In this document: piece by piece, positions 27,100-35,578 of the stretch
Layout of the letters: each line of letters opens with the position of its first letter
How positions within the stretch are numbered: position 1 is the stretch's first letter
From: Fusibacter sp963666805
Lineage (GTDB): Bacteria > Bacillota > Clostridia > Peptostreptococcales > Acidaminobacteraceae
NCBI GenBank assembly: GCA_963666805.2
Contig: CAXXWR010000003.1
Coordinates: 372,001 to 436,000 of the forward strand
Direction of reading: 5' to 3'
Length of the DNA: 64,000 bases
The notes under the pieces: model-generated
The model's database searches: none
What the model was told of the DNA's origin: nothing
Seen by the model: only the letters and a program-made list of their open reading frames with translations
Translations under genes and position numbers: made by a program

Positions 27100-28482
27100 T
27101 TATTTTACAGGTTTCAATTTTGCTGTAAAGTGACGGAGCACTTTCGGTTCATAATCAAAATCAAAGCCTTGGAGTTGGTTAGCATATTCAGCGACCTTAA
27201 TCACTGTATCTGCAACATAATCCATATGATCATTTGTATAGACACGTCTTGGAATAGTGAGCCTCATCAGTTCAAGTGGCGATTCTAAAGGTTCTCCTGT
27301 TTCAGGATCTCTTCCTAATAGGAATGACCCAATCTCTACAGGTCTAACGCCCCCTTCAGTATAAACAGCATTACAAACTGCTTGAGCTGGAAACTCATAA
27401 TAAGGAATCTGAGGACACATCTTCTTACAGTCTACAAAAACGGCATGGCCACCGGTTGGATATTGAATTGGAATCCCCGCTTCAAGTAAGCGATCACCAA
27501 GATATTTGACTTGACCTATACGATAATCAAGATAATCATAATCAAGTCCTTCTTCAAGCCCTACTGCAAGTGCTTCCATATCTCTACCTGCAAGTCCCCC
27601 ATAAGTTGGAAAACCTTCCATAGGTACAACACTTGAACGACAAGCATTATAAAAATCTTCATCGTCTTTAATACCAATCAAACCGCCCATGTTGACAATA
27701 CCATCTTTTTTGGCACTCATCATGAGTCCATCTGCATAGCTAAACATTTCTTGTGAAATTTCTAAAATAGATTTATCTTTATAAGCTTCTTCTCTTGTTT
27801 TTACGAAATAAGCATTTTCTGCATATCGCGCTGCATCCATAAATACTTTGAGTCCATGTTGGTGAGCAATATCGCTAGCCGCTTTCATATTTGCCATTGA
27901 AATCGGTTGACCACCTGCTGAATTACACGTTACCGTAATAATCAGACAAGCAATATTTTCAACACCTTTTTCTTTAATAAAGTTTTCTAATTTAACGAGA
28001 TCAAAGTCGCCTTTGAAATCATCATATTTTTCTGTATTAAATGCTTTTTCATCAATTAAGTTGATTGGTCGACCACCTGCCAAAATAACATGACCCATCG
28101 TGGTATCAAAATGCATGTTATTAAGCACATAATCGCCTTTTTTCTGAATGAGATTAGGAAGAACCACCTGTTCTGCACCACGACCTTGATGAGTTGGGAT
28201 CACGTATTTATAACCCGTAATGTTCTGTACGACTGACTCTAATTTGTAGAATGAGCGACTGCCTGCATAAGATTCATCACCTAGCATAATCGCAGCCCAC
28301 TGCTTGTCACTCATAGCACCCGTGCCACTGTCTGTTAAAAGATCAATGTAGATATCTTCCGCTCTTAAGGCAAATGGGTTATAACCCGCTTCTACCAGTC
28401 TCTTTTCTCTTTCCTCTTTAGGAATCCTCTTAATTGTTTCTACCATTTTGATTTTGAATGGTTCTGGAACTCTTTTAGCCAT
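27100..28482 (-). CDS. tnaA: Tryptophanase (tryptophan indole-lyase)
   Basis: The 460-residue PLP enzyme belongs to the beta-eliminating lyase family (IDLLTDSGTGAMSD, PTHQGRGAEQ). The PLP lysine is in MSAKKD, probably K259. It could be tyrosine phenol-lyase, but several positions favour tryptophanase. HFDTTMGH has aspartate where tyrosine phenol-lyase has threonine; VEIGSFLLGRDP lacks the arginine that binds tyrosine's hydroxyl; and the end LRHFTAKLKP matches TnaA. It splits tryptophan into indole, pyruvate and ammonia. AGGAGG precedes the ATG. The gene stands between two strong terminators, so it is its own unit inserted between yvcK and the Nudix-whiA pair. No tnaB permease is adjacent, and I saw no TnaC-like leader. 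Confidence 0.82.
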   Translation of the reverse strand: MAKRVPEPFKIKMVETIKRIPKEEREKRLVEAGYNPFALRAEDIYIDLLTDSGTGAMSDKQWAAIMLGDESYAGSRSFYKLESVVQNITGYKYVIPTHQGRGAEQVVLPNLIQKKGDYVLNNMHFDTTMGHVILAGGRPINLIDEKAFNTEKYDDFKGDFDLVKLENFIKEKGVENIACLIITVTCNSAGGQPISMANMKAASDIAHQHGLKVFMDAARYAENAYFVKTREEAYKDKSILEISQEMFSYADGLMMSAKKDGIVNMGGLIGIKDDEDFYNACRSSVVPMEGFPTYGGLAGRDMEALAVGLEEGLDYDYLDYRIGQVKYLGDRLLEAGIPIQYPTGGHAVFVDCKKMCPQIPYYEFPAQAVCNAVYTEGGVRPVEIGSFLLGRDPETGEPLESPLELMRLTIPRRVYTNDHMDYVADTVIKVAEYANQLQGFDFDYEPKVLRHFTAKLKPVK

Positions 28483-28523
28483 AAAAATTCTCCTCCTTAT
28501 TGGTCATATAAGGTGAATTTTTA

Positions 28524-28543
28524 AAAGATAATCCTTTATCTTT
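28524..28543. repeat. Perfect inverted repeat upstream of tnaA
   Basis: AAAGATAA and TTATCTTT form an eight-base perfect dyad around four bases, about 40 bases upstream of the tnaA start. A TTGACA (28555-28560, minus strand) lies just upstream. It could be a regulator-binding site or an RNA hairpin; no U run follows that would make it a terminator. Confidence 0.5.
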
Positions 28544-28600
28544 GCAAATCACACTGTCAAGTCTTCTGAGTCTTCCAACATTTTTTTATGGCTTAAAAAA

Positions 28601-28637
28601 AATGTGGTGTCTTCTTTATTATAGCTGACACCACATT
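28601..28637 (-). terminator. Terminator of the PHP-rapZ-yvcK unit
   Basis: AATGTGGTGTC pairs with GACACCACATT, with a run of Ts following on the minus strand, ~45 bases past the yvcK stop. Confidence 0.9.
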
Positions 28638-28682
28638 TATTGAAAAGTCTATTTTCTAAAAATTCTATTATTTATTTTATAA

Positions 28683-29660
28683 TTAATTTATTTTATATTC
28701 TTTAACCACATATTCTAGCATCGATTCACCGATTTTATGGGTGTCATGTCTCACATACCCCTTGACGACTTCCACAAAATTATCTTCAATAATTTGAATT
28801 TTTTGAGCCTTGAGCCATTCACGGTCCTCTTGGGTTAGCAAAACAGGTGATGAAGATTCTTTAGCATACCGATCAACAATACTGGATTCAATCAGGCCAT
28901 TATTAGCAATAATAAAGTCAATGTTTTTAAGACGCGTATGCTTATAAATCGCCATGAGGTGATCTCCCGCACTCATACCATCACTTTCTCCAGGCTGAGT
29001 CATAATATTGCTAATGTAGTAGATATTTGCTTCTGAATCATTGATTGCTTCTACCACTTCTTTGACCAATAAATTGGGAATGATACTGGTAAAAAGGCTC
29101 CCAGGCCCTAAAACAATCATGTCTGCATCGTGAATCCGATTAACAATCGTCTGAATGGTTCTTGCATCTTCTGGTTCAATCCATATTTTTTCAATTGAGA
29201 CTTCTTTTTTAATGGCTTCAAGAGGAATATTAGACTCTCCTACTACCGTTGAGCCGTCACTTAACTTAGCGTACAATACCAAGTCTTCTTCTGAAACGGG
29301 GAAAACTTCACCTGTAATGGCAAATATATCGGCAATTTTTTGAACAGCGGTTTCAAAACTATCTGAAATTCCTACCATAGCTGCAATCATTAAGTTGCCA
29401 AAATTCTGCCCCTTAAGCCGGCCCTCTGTAAAGCGATACTGGAATAAATCTTGTAGGATGGGTTCTTGATTGGCAAGAGCAAGTATGCAGTTTCTCACAT
29501 CTCCTGGCGGCAACATCCCTAGGTCTTCACGCAAAACGCCAGAACCACCACCATCATCCGCTACGGTAACCACTGCCGTGATATTGGGAGATATATCCTT
29601 AATGCCTCTCAATAAAATAGACAGACCCGTACCGCCTCCTATTGCTACAACATTTAACAT
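28683..29660 (-). CDS. yvcK: YvcK/CofD-like gluconeogenesis and cell-wall factor
   Basis: The 325-residue protein begins LNVVAIGGGTGLSILLRGIK, followed by VTVADDGGGSGVLRED and PPGDVRNCILALA, the signature of the YvcK family. The start at 29660 is chosen because AGAGG lies six bases upstream and this leaves one base after the rapZ stop; the longer frame would overlap rapZ. YvcK binds UDP-sugars and in Bacillus is needed for cell shape on gluconeogenic carbon sources. It follows rapZ in the usual order. Confidence 0.95.
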   Translation of the reverse strand: MLNVVAIGGGTGLSILLRGIKDISPNITAVVTVADDGGGSGVLREDLGMLPPGDVRNCILALANQEPILQDLFQYRFTEGRLKGQNFGNLMIAAMVGISDSFETAVQKIADIFAITGEVFPVSEEDLVLYAKLSDGSTVVGESNIPLEAIKKEVSIEKIWIEPEDARTIQTIVNRIHDADMIVLGPGSLFTSIIPNLLVKEVVEAINDSEANIYYISNIMTQPGESDGMSAGDHLMAIYKHTRLKNIDFIIANNGLIESSIVDRYAKESSSPVLLTQEDREWLKAQKIQIIEDNFVEVVKGYVRHDTHKIGESMLEYVVKEYKIN

Positions 29661-29661
29661 A

Positions 29662-30537
29662 TTAGGCCTCTTTTCTAGCATCACGGTGAACCGTGTTAAC
29701 ACTATAGCCTTTTTGAATCAATGCTTTAGCCATTTTATTGGTAAAAGTCACACTCCTATGTTGACCCCCTGTACAACCAATAGAAATCACCAGTTGTGTT
29801 CTGCCATCATTTGAAAATTGGGGAATGACATAGTCTATTAAGTGCATCAAGTGATCATAATATTTAACACTTTCTTCAAAGCTCATCACATAATCGCTAA
29901 CTTCTTTTTGATTACCTGTTTTATGTCTTAATTCATCAATATAATAAGGGTTAGGCAAAAATCGCACATCAAAAATAAAATCAGAGTCCATAGGAATTCC
30001 TTTTTTAAAACCAAAAGACATCACCGTAATGGCAATACCCGTTATCTCTTCTCCTATTTTTAAATACCGCGCAATCTCTGATTTTAATTTAGCTTGATTC
30101 ATATCACTCGTATTAATAATAAAATGTGCTTTATCTCTTAAAGACGAGAGTTTTTGCTTTTCCTCACTTATAGCTTCTTCAATTCGCCCTGTAGGATTTA
30201 AAGGGTGCGACCGTCTGGTTTCTTTAAATCGTTTGAGCAAGACACTGTCCCCTGCTTCAAAATAAAAAATCTTAACATCGTGGTGTCTTTCTGAAAAAAT
30301 AGCCAAGTGATCTTCAAGATCTTTAAAAAATTGTCCCCCTCTAATGTCAATGACGAGGGCCACATGGCTAATATTTTCCGCATTGTTTTCTAACAATCTT
30401 ACAAAGTCAGGAATTAATGAAGGGGGTAAATTATCGACACAATAATACCCTAAATCTTCAAACACCTTCTTCGCCTGACTTTTTCCTGCACCAGACTGAC
30501 CTGAAATAATGACAAAATTCACTTTTTCATCCCCCAT
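29662..30537 (-). CDS. rapZ: RapZ-family nucleotide-binding protein
   Basis: The 291-residue protein has the P-loop GQSGAGKSQA at about residues 13-22, then GYYCVDNLPPSLIPDF and the C-terminal GCTGGQHRSVTF typical of the RapZ/YvcJ family. In enterics RapZ controls glucosamine-6-phosphate synthase via small RNAs; in Bacillus YvcJ hydrolyses nucleotides and influences competence. It lies 18 bases after the PHP gene and directly before yvcK. Confidence 0.95.
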   Translation of the reverse strand: MGDEKVNFVIISGQSGAGKSQAKKVFEDLGYYCVDNLPPSLIPDFVRLLENNAENISHVALVIDIRGGQFFKDLEDHLAIFSERHHDVKIFYFEAGDSVLLKRFKETRRSHPLNPTGRIEEAISEEKQKLSSLRDKAHFIINTSDMNQAKLKSEIARYLKIGEEITGIAITVMSFGFKKGIPMDSDFIFDVRFLPNPYYIDELRHKTGNQKEVSDYVMSFEESVKYYDHLMHLIDYVIPQFSNDGRTQLVISIGCTGGQHRSVTFTNKMAKALIQKGYSVNTVHRDARKEA

Positions 30538-30555
30538 TTTTAATCTTAGATTCGC

Positions 30556-31284
30556 TTAATCTTCTACGACATTCACTATGCGACTAATTGGAATACCCGC
30601 TTCTACTGCCCTTCTCATGGCTTCATCTACATTGCCTATATCTTCTATTTTATGTGCATCACTACAAATAGCAAATTTCACATCATACTTAAGACATATC
30701 TTGATTTCTTCTACTGTCAAATGCCCATGTTTATTATTGATTTCCAATATTGTATCCGTTTCAGCTGCCGCCTTTGCCACTGCTTCAATATCAACTGGAC
30801 CTTTATCCCCTGGATGAGTAATCATATGGATACTGTTTTTATACATGGCTTTAACCATCGTTTGTGTATTAATCTTTTTCACTTTTTTATAGGCTTTTGG
30901 GCTAAAACGACTGGCAAAGTTTAAAAAGTGTATACCCAAGTCGTGCTTGAGATTACTCCCAAAGTGATAACCGGCATTAAGCCATTCATTGTGGGGCTTC
31001 ATATCTGGAAAAAGATCAATTTCACCATTTTTTCCTAAGATATTAGCTTCAAGACCCAGCATAACCTTAATGTCCGGATATTTAGGTCTTAAGGCATCAA
31101 TTTCTTGTCTAATCATTGGGTAAGCTTCTGCTTTTATGCCATAACCATCGTGTTTAGGGCCATGGTCAGTAATGGCAATTTCTTTAAGCCCTCTTCTTTG
31201 AGCTGCTTTAAATATATCTTCTATTTCATTATGGCAATCGCCACTGAATTTTGAATGCATATGATAATCTGAGATAAGTTTCAT
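30556..31284 (-). CDS. PHP-domain phosphoesterase
   Basis: The 242-residue protein has the PHP metal motifs DYHMHS near residues 6-11, ITDHGP near 38-43, a middle histidine in MITHPGDKG, and C-terminal SDAHK. It resembles histidinol-phosphatase-like and YcdX-like enzymes. The substrate is unknown. Its place as first gene of the rapZ-yvcK operon suggests a cell-envelope or sugar-phosphate link; this arrangement recurs in Clostridia as far as I recall. The upstream intergenic region contains the murB terminator. Confidence 0.82.
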   Translation of the reverse strand: MKLISDYHMHSKFSGDCHNEIEDIFKAAQRRGLKEIAITDHGPKHDGYGIKAEAYPMIRQEIDALRPKYPDIKVMLGLEANILGKNGEIDLFPDMKPHNEWLNAGYHFGSNLKHDLGIHFLNFASRFSPKAYKKVKKINTQTMVKAMYKNSIHMITHPGDKGPVDIEAVAKAAAETDTILEINNKHGHLTVEEIKICLKYDVKFAICSDAHKIEDIGNVDEAMRRAVEAGIPISRIVNVVED

Positions 31285-31424
31285 TTTTATCCCTCCTAAC
31301 TTATTCTAATTATACCACCAACTTAAACTTTTACACAGATGGCAGAATTTGTTCACTGTTTCTTAACGGCTCGTTCACTATGACTAATCACTTTAAGAGC
31401 CATCACCTGCCTTTATGTATAAAA

Positions 31425-31455
31425 AAGCACTCCTACTTTAAATGTAGCAGTGCTT
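31425..31455 (-). terminator. Terminator of the pan-murB operon
   Basis: AAGCACT-CTAC pairs with GTAG-AGTGCTT with one opposed mismatch. On the minus strand it is followed by a T run. It lies just past the murB stop. Confidence 0.8.
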
Positions 31456-31463
31456 CGCTTTCT

Positions 31464-32366
31464 CTATTCTTTACCAAATATGCGGACTTCTCTTTCCAAT
31501 TGGACACCCGCATCGTCATAAACCAATTTTTGAACAGTTTGAATGAGCGTCATGACATCATGACAAGTAGCGCCGCCCACGTTAACTACAAACCCACAGT
31601 GTTTTTGTGACACTTGTGCTTTGCCATAAATTAATCCGCGACAGCCTGCATCTTCAATGAGTTTTCCTGCAAAATAGCCTTCTGGTCTTTTAAATGTACT
31701 CCCTGCACTTGGCATCTCAAGCGGTTGTTTACTGACGCGTCTTTGGGTTAAATCATCCATTTCAGCTTTAATGGCTTGATAGTCACCCTTTTTAAGTGCC
31801 AAAGCTACCTTAAGTACAATATAGCCTTTAGATTTTACTAAACTTGAACGATAACCAAAAGCTAATTCTGCATTAGACAATCGACAGATTTGTCCTTCCG
31901 GCGTTAAGACTTCAACCCATTTGACAACATCCTTCATTTCACCACCATAAGCACCCGCATTCATAAAAATAGCGCCACCTAGTGTTCCTGGAATACCTGA
32001 AGCAAAGGCTAAGCCTTCCAAAGATGCCTCAAGTGCCACCTTGGACAAGGTTGATAACAGGACACCTGCTTCTGCTTCAATCAAAGTTTCTTTAACCTCA
32101 ACTGCTTTAAGATTATCTCCAATTTTGATAACCAGACCTCGAATGCCGTCATCGTCTACAAGGATATTAGAGCCATTGCCAACAACATAATAAGGCATGT
32201 TCAAATGTTGACAGCGTTCTATCGTCTTTTTAATTTGTGTCACGCTTCTAGGCATTAACAAAAAATCTGCTGGTCCACCTATTTTAAAAGAAGTATGGTC
32301 ACTCATTGGTGCATTTTGAACGATCTCTTCTGCTTTATAAATGGTCTTCAATTCATCAATAGTCAT
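31464..32366 (-). CDS. murB: UDP-N-acetylenolpyruvoylglucosamine reductase
   Basis: The 300-residue protein has the FAD-binding segments SFKIGGPADFLLMP and YYVVGNGSNILV. The catalytic loop AGSTFKRPEG supplies the active-site serine, followed by GKLIEDAGCRGL and the C-terminal glutamate region. It makes UDP-N-acetylmuramate for peptidoglycan. The ATG at 32366 is preferred: GGAG lies eight bases upstream and a GTG six codons earlier overlaps that site. The gene follows panD by 20 bases and ends the operon, an odd link between coenzyme A precursor and cell-wall synthesis. Confidence 0.95.
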   Translation of the reverse strand: MTIDELKTIYKAEEIVQNAPMSDHTSFKIGGPADFLLMPRSVTQIKKTIERCQHLNMPYYVVGNGSNILVDDDGIRGLVIKIGDNLKAVEVKETLIEAEAGVLLSTLSKVALEASLEGLAFASGIPGTLGGAIFMNAGAYGGEMKDVVKWVEVLTPEGQICRLSNAELAFGYRSSLVKSKGYIVLKVALALKKGDYQAIKAEMDDLTQRRVSKQPLEMPSAGSTFKRPEGYFAGKLIEDAGCRGLIYGKAQVSQKHCGFVVNVGGATCHDVMTLIQTVQKLVYDDAGVQLEREVRIFGKE

Positions 32367-32386
32367 GAATGCTTCTCCGTTCACTG

Positions 32387-32770
32387 TTATTTGATTTCGC
32401 CGTGTTTTTCTTCGTGATGAATATCCACAATTTTATTGTGCTCGCCTAAAAAGACTACATTTGGTTCTAAGCTTTTGGCTTCTTCAGCATCGACCATGCA
32501 GTAAGCAATAATAATCACGACATCTCCAGGTTGCACACGTCTAGCTGCTGCACCATTTAAACATATTACGCCACTGCCTCTTTCCCCTTTGATGGTATAC
32601 GTTTCAATTCTCTCGCCATTGTTGTTGTTGACGATTTGAACTTTTTCACCGGGTAAAATGCCTGCAGCATCCAGTAAATCTTCATCTATTGTAATACTAC
32701 CAACATAGTTAAGGTTAGCTTCTGTGACAGTTGCTCTATGAATTTTACTTTTAAACATGTTAATTAACAT
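32387..32770 (-). CDS. panD: Aspartate 1-decarboxylase proenzyme
   Basis: The 127-residue protein is the normal length. The self-cleavage site is G24-S25 in YVGSITID, which gives the pyruvoyl group. It converts aspartate to beta-alanine, which PanC joins to pantoate. AGGAGG lies eight bases before the ATG. The tail after about residue 110 is rich in Glu, His and Lys. It sits 28 bases after panC. Confidence 0.96.
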   Translation of the reverse strand: MLINMFKSKIHRATVTEANLNYVGSITIDEDLLDAAGILPGEKVQIVNNNNGERIETYTIKGERGSGVICLNGAAARRVQPGDVVIIIAYCMVDAEEAKSLEPNVVFLGEHNKIVDIHHEEKHGEIK

Positions 32771-32798
32771 TAATGAATCCTCCTCAATTCGGCTAGCC

Positions 32799-33647
32799 CT
32801 AAACGGTTAGTCTACAGTTATCTATTAAACGGGGCTTGCCTATTTTAACTGCAAGTGCAATTAATAAATCGCCTTCACATGTATGGACACGTTCAAGGTT
32901 TTGGCTATTGACGATTTCAATGTAGTCAATCTCCGCATCATCTGCTGTTTCAATATGTTTTCTCATTTCAGCGATAATGGTTTCAGCATTTCTTTCGCCA
33001 TCATATAGCATTTGTTTTGCTTTTTCAAGTGATTGTGACAAAACTAAGGCTTCTTTTCTTTCTTTTTCTGACAAATAAGTGTTTCTTGAACTAAGGGCGA
33101 GCCCATCTGCTTCACGTACAATAGGACAAGGAACAATTTCAACAGGCATGTTAAGGTCTCTTACCATCTTTTCTATAACAGCCACTTGTTGGGCATCCTT
33201 TTGACCAAAATAAGCGCGGTCAGGACCGACCATATTGAAGAGTTTAGTGACTACAGAAGTTACTCCTTTAAAATGTCCTGGACGTGATGCCCCACATAAT
33301 TTTTCTGTAATACCGCCTTCACAGGTCACATAAGTGCTGTAACCTTCCGGATACATTTCAGATACTTCAGGCATAAATACCACATCTGCCCCTTCTTGAG
33401 TACAGAGCACTTTATCTCTTTCAGGGTCTCTTGGATAAGCCTCTAAATCTTCTGTCGGACCAAATTGAGTAGGATTTAAAAAGATACTCACCACGACAAA
33501 ATCATTTTCTTTTCTGGCACGTCTTATAAGTGACGCATGCCCTTCATGTAAAAAGCCCATCGTCGGTACTAGGGCTACACAATGTCCCTTTTGTTTTTCA
33601 TTTAAAACGCTTTCTCTTAATTCTTTTACAGTATGAATGACTTTCAT
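32799..33647 (-). CDS. panC: Pantothenate synthetase
   Basis: The 282-residue protein shows PTMGFLHEGHASLIRRA, with the HxGH-type nucleotide-binding motif, and FLNPTQFGPTEDLEAYPRD. YFGQKDAQQV and LALSSRN follow, all in family order. It ligates pantoate and beta-alanine with ATP to give pantothenate. It lies between panB (19-base gap) and panD. Confidence 0.97.
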   Translation of the reverse strand: MKVIHTVKELRESVLNEKQKGHCVALVPTMGFLHEGHASLIRRARKENDFVVVSIFLNPTQFGPTEDLEAYPRDPERDKVLCTQEGADVVFMPEVSEMYPEGYSTYVTCEGGITEKLCGASRPGHFKGVTSVVTKLFNMVGPDRAYFGQKDAQQVAVIEKMVRDLNMPVEIVPCPIVREADGLALSSRNTYLSEKERKEALVLSQSLEKAKQMLYDGERNAETIIAEMRKHIETADDAEIDYIEIVNSQNLERVHTCEGDLLIALAVKIGKPRLIDNCRLTV

Positions 33648-33666
33648 ATGCCACCTCTTATATGCT

Positions 33667-34500
33667 CTAGTAGAGTTTATTTAATACATCATCATCTATT
33701 TTAAAGGTATGCTTCCCGTCTTCTGGGAACGCACTGCTTTTGACTTCATCACAATAAGCTTTAGCAGCTTGTCTAATTTCACCTGCTAAGCTCGCGTATT
33801 GCTTCACAAATTTCGGTTTTAAATCTTCATACATGCCCAGCATATCTTGAACGACAAGAACCTGTCCATCACAGCCAGCTCCTGCCCCAATGCCTATCGT
33901 AGGAATAGATAATTGCTGAGAGATTAAACTAGCCAGTTTAGCGGGAATACATTCGAGCACAATAGCAAAACAACCCAATTTTTCTAACAATTTGGCTTCT
34001 TCTATGAGTTTTTGTGCTTGGGCTTCTGACTTCCCTTGAATTTTAAAACCACCGAATTTATTAACCGATTGAGGCGTCAATCCCAAATGACCAATCACTG
34101 GAATTTGGGCGGCAATAATCCCCTCAATTTTATCTTTAACATCGTAGCCACCTTCAAGTTTAACAGCATGTGCCCCACCTTCTTGAATCAAACGACCTGC
34201 ATTTAAAATCGCTGCTTCAACGGTTGTATGGTAGGATAAAAAAGGCATATCTGCAATAACGAGCGCTTGTTTAGCACCCCTTTTTACTGCTTTGGTGTGG
34301 TGAATGATATCTTCCATTGTCACTGAAAGGGTGTCTTCATAACCTAGCATGGTCATGCCGAGAGAATCTCCAATAAGAAGACTATCAACCCCTGCACTAT
34401 CAAGTAATGACGCTGTCGTGTAATCATAGGCAGTCAGCATAGTGATTTTTTCACCTTTTTCTTTTGCACTTAAAAAATGACTGATTGTTTTTCTTGACAT
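33667..34500 (-). CDS. panB: Ketopantoate hydroxymethyltransferase
   Basis: The 277-residue protein has MLTAYDYTTA, LLIGDSLGMTMLGYEDT, VKLEGG and the metal/substrate region IGIGAGAGCDGQVLVVQDMLG typical of PanB. It transfers a hydroxymethyl group from methylene-tetrahydrofolate to 2-oxoisovalerate. It begins one base after the stop of the DUF2520 reductase gene. Confidence 0.97.
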   Translation of the reverse strand: MSRKTISHFLSAKEKGEKITMLTAYDYTTASLLDSAGVDSLLIGDSLGMTMLGYEDTLSVTMEDIIHHTKAVKRGAKQALVIADMPFLSYHTTVEAAILNAGRLIQEGGAHAVKLEGGYDVKDKIEGIIAAQIPVIGHLGLTPQSVNKFGGFKIQGKSEAQAQKLIEEAKLLEKLGCFAIVLECIPAKLASLISQQLSIPTIGIGAGAGCDGQVLVVQDMLGMYEDLKPKFVKQYASLAGEIRQAAKAYCDEVKSSAFPEDGKHTFKIDDDVLNKLY

Positions 34501-34501
34501 G

Positions 34502-35347
34502 TTATTCCTCCTCTAGTCTTTGTAACATCGCTTGACGCTTGTCTTCTGGGAGGTCAGCCAGTAAGACAGTCTTCACACCGAGGGCACGGTAAAGTGTTGC
34601 ATCTGTCAAATGTCCTAAGTGTTTCTCAACTGTTTTCAGGTCTCCTCTTTTAATAGGCCCTGTTAAAGCTTTCTCGAGTCCCAAACGTCTGATATTATCT
34701 ACGGTACCTTGGATTAATGGAAATAAAGCCTGCATTGCCATATCTGGTGTGAGTCCAATGGCTTCAAGTTGTTCAGTAGCATAAGCAAGTGTCGTTACCA
34801 AATAGTTGGATGCAATCGCCGCAGCTGCGTGATATTGAGCTTTTTGATGGGCCTTTATGCGAAAGAATTCAATATCTGCTACCTCAAGTAAGGCTTCAAA
34901 TAGTTCATCTTTATCACTGTGTCCCTCTAAACTCATTAAATTGAGCGTTTCTCTTCTCATTGCCTGTGGAAAAGATTCCAAAGGATGAAGAGAATACCCT
35001 TCTAATTCATGAGCTGTCAAAAGTTCTGAAGTATGGACACCACTGGTATGTACAAATAATGTCTCTTTATAATGACTGTCTTGTAAATGATCTTTAATGA
35101 TTTCAGCACACTGTCCTGCCACTGTGTCAATGGCATCATCAGAAACGGTTATAAAAACAATGCCGTTTTCTTCAAGTAAGGTCTCTAGGTATCGGTAACT
35201 CTTAGTCCCTGTAAAATCAGCCGCTATGGCAGTATCGCCTTCACTCAAAGAGTAATAGCCTGAAACTTCAATGCCCTTACTGATAAAATAATGACCAAGG
35301 GTTTGACCTACTTTTCCTGCACCGATAAATCCAATTTTTTGTTCCAT
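34502..35347 (-). CDS. panG: Rossmann/DUF2520 protein, likely ketopantoate reductase PanG
   Basis: The 281-residue protein starts EQKIGFIGAGKVGQTLGHYF, a dinucleotide-binding Rossmann fold, and has a DUF2520 C-terminal half (AHQKAQYHAAAAIASNYLVTT). The start at 35347 is set by AAGGAG seven bases upstream. As I remember, this domain pair defines PanG, an alternative ketopantoate reductase described in Francisella with homologues in Enterococcus and Clostridia. The gene is first in the panB-panC-panD operon and no panE is seen, which fits reduction of ketopantoate to pantoate. The symbol rests on that context and on family memory. Confidence 0.75.
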   Translation of the reverse strand: MEQKIGFIGAGKVGQTLGHYFISKGIEVSGYYSLSEGDTAIAADFTGTKSYRYLETLLEENGIVFITVSDDAIDTVAGQCAEIIKDHLQDSHYKETLFVHTSGVHTSELLTAHELEGYSLHPLESFPQAMRRETLNLMSLEGHSDKDELFEALLEVADIEFFRIKAHQKAQYHAAAAIASNYLVTTLAYATEQLEAIGLTPDMAMQALFPLIQGTVDNIRRLGLEKALTGPIKRGDLKTVEKHLGHLTDATLYRALGVKTVLLADLPEDKRQAMLQRLEEE

Positions 35348-35578
35348 AAAAAAACTCCTTTTGCACAAGACAAAAAGAGCTATAATTACATAACTACTAT
35401 TTCTGTCTCGGGCACTAAATGCTCTGAGCAGCCTTTTTTTAAACGTCAATTCACTTAAACTTCATTATAAAAATGCACGTATAGTCCATCAGTGGTACTA
35501 TCGCCATTATTATAACATAGATTATCCAGAAGTCACTTGAATTTCAAGTTTGTTTACAAAGAATTTTTGGTTGTTTCA

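Noticed and set aside
26758..27288. Plus-strand open frame of 176 codons across the Nudix gene and the tnaA end
   Set aside because: It crosses a strong terminator and two real genes on the other strand, with no ribosome site or recognisable domain.
27100..28482. Call as tyrosine phenol-lyase
   Set aside because: HFDTTMGH and VEIGSFLLGRDP carry the tryptophanase-type residues, and the tyrosine-binding arginine is missing, so tryptophanase is the better call.
35350..35440. Possible riboswitch or T-box leader before the pan operon
   Set aside because: Short complementary segments around CTCAGAGC/GTGCCCGAG are broken by mismatches, and I recognise no conserved riboswitch core.
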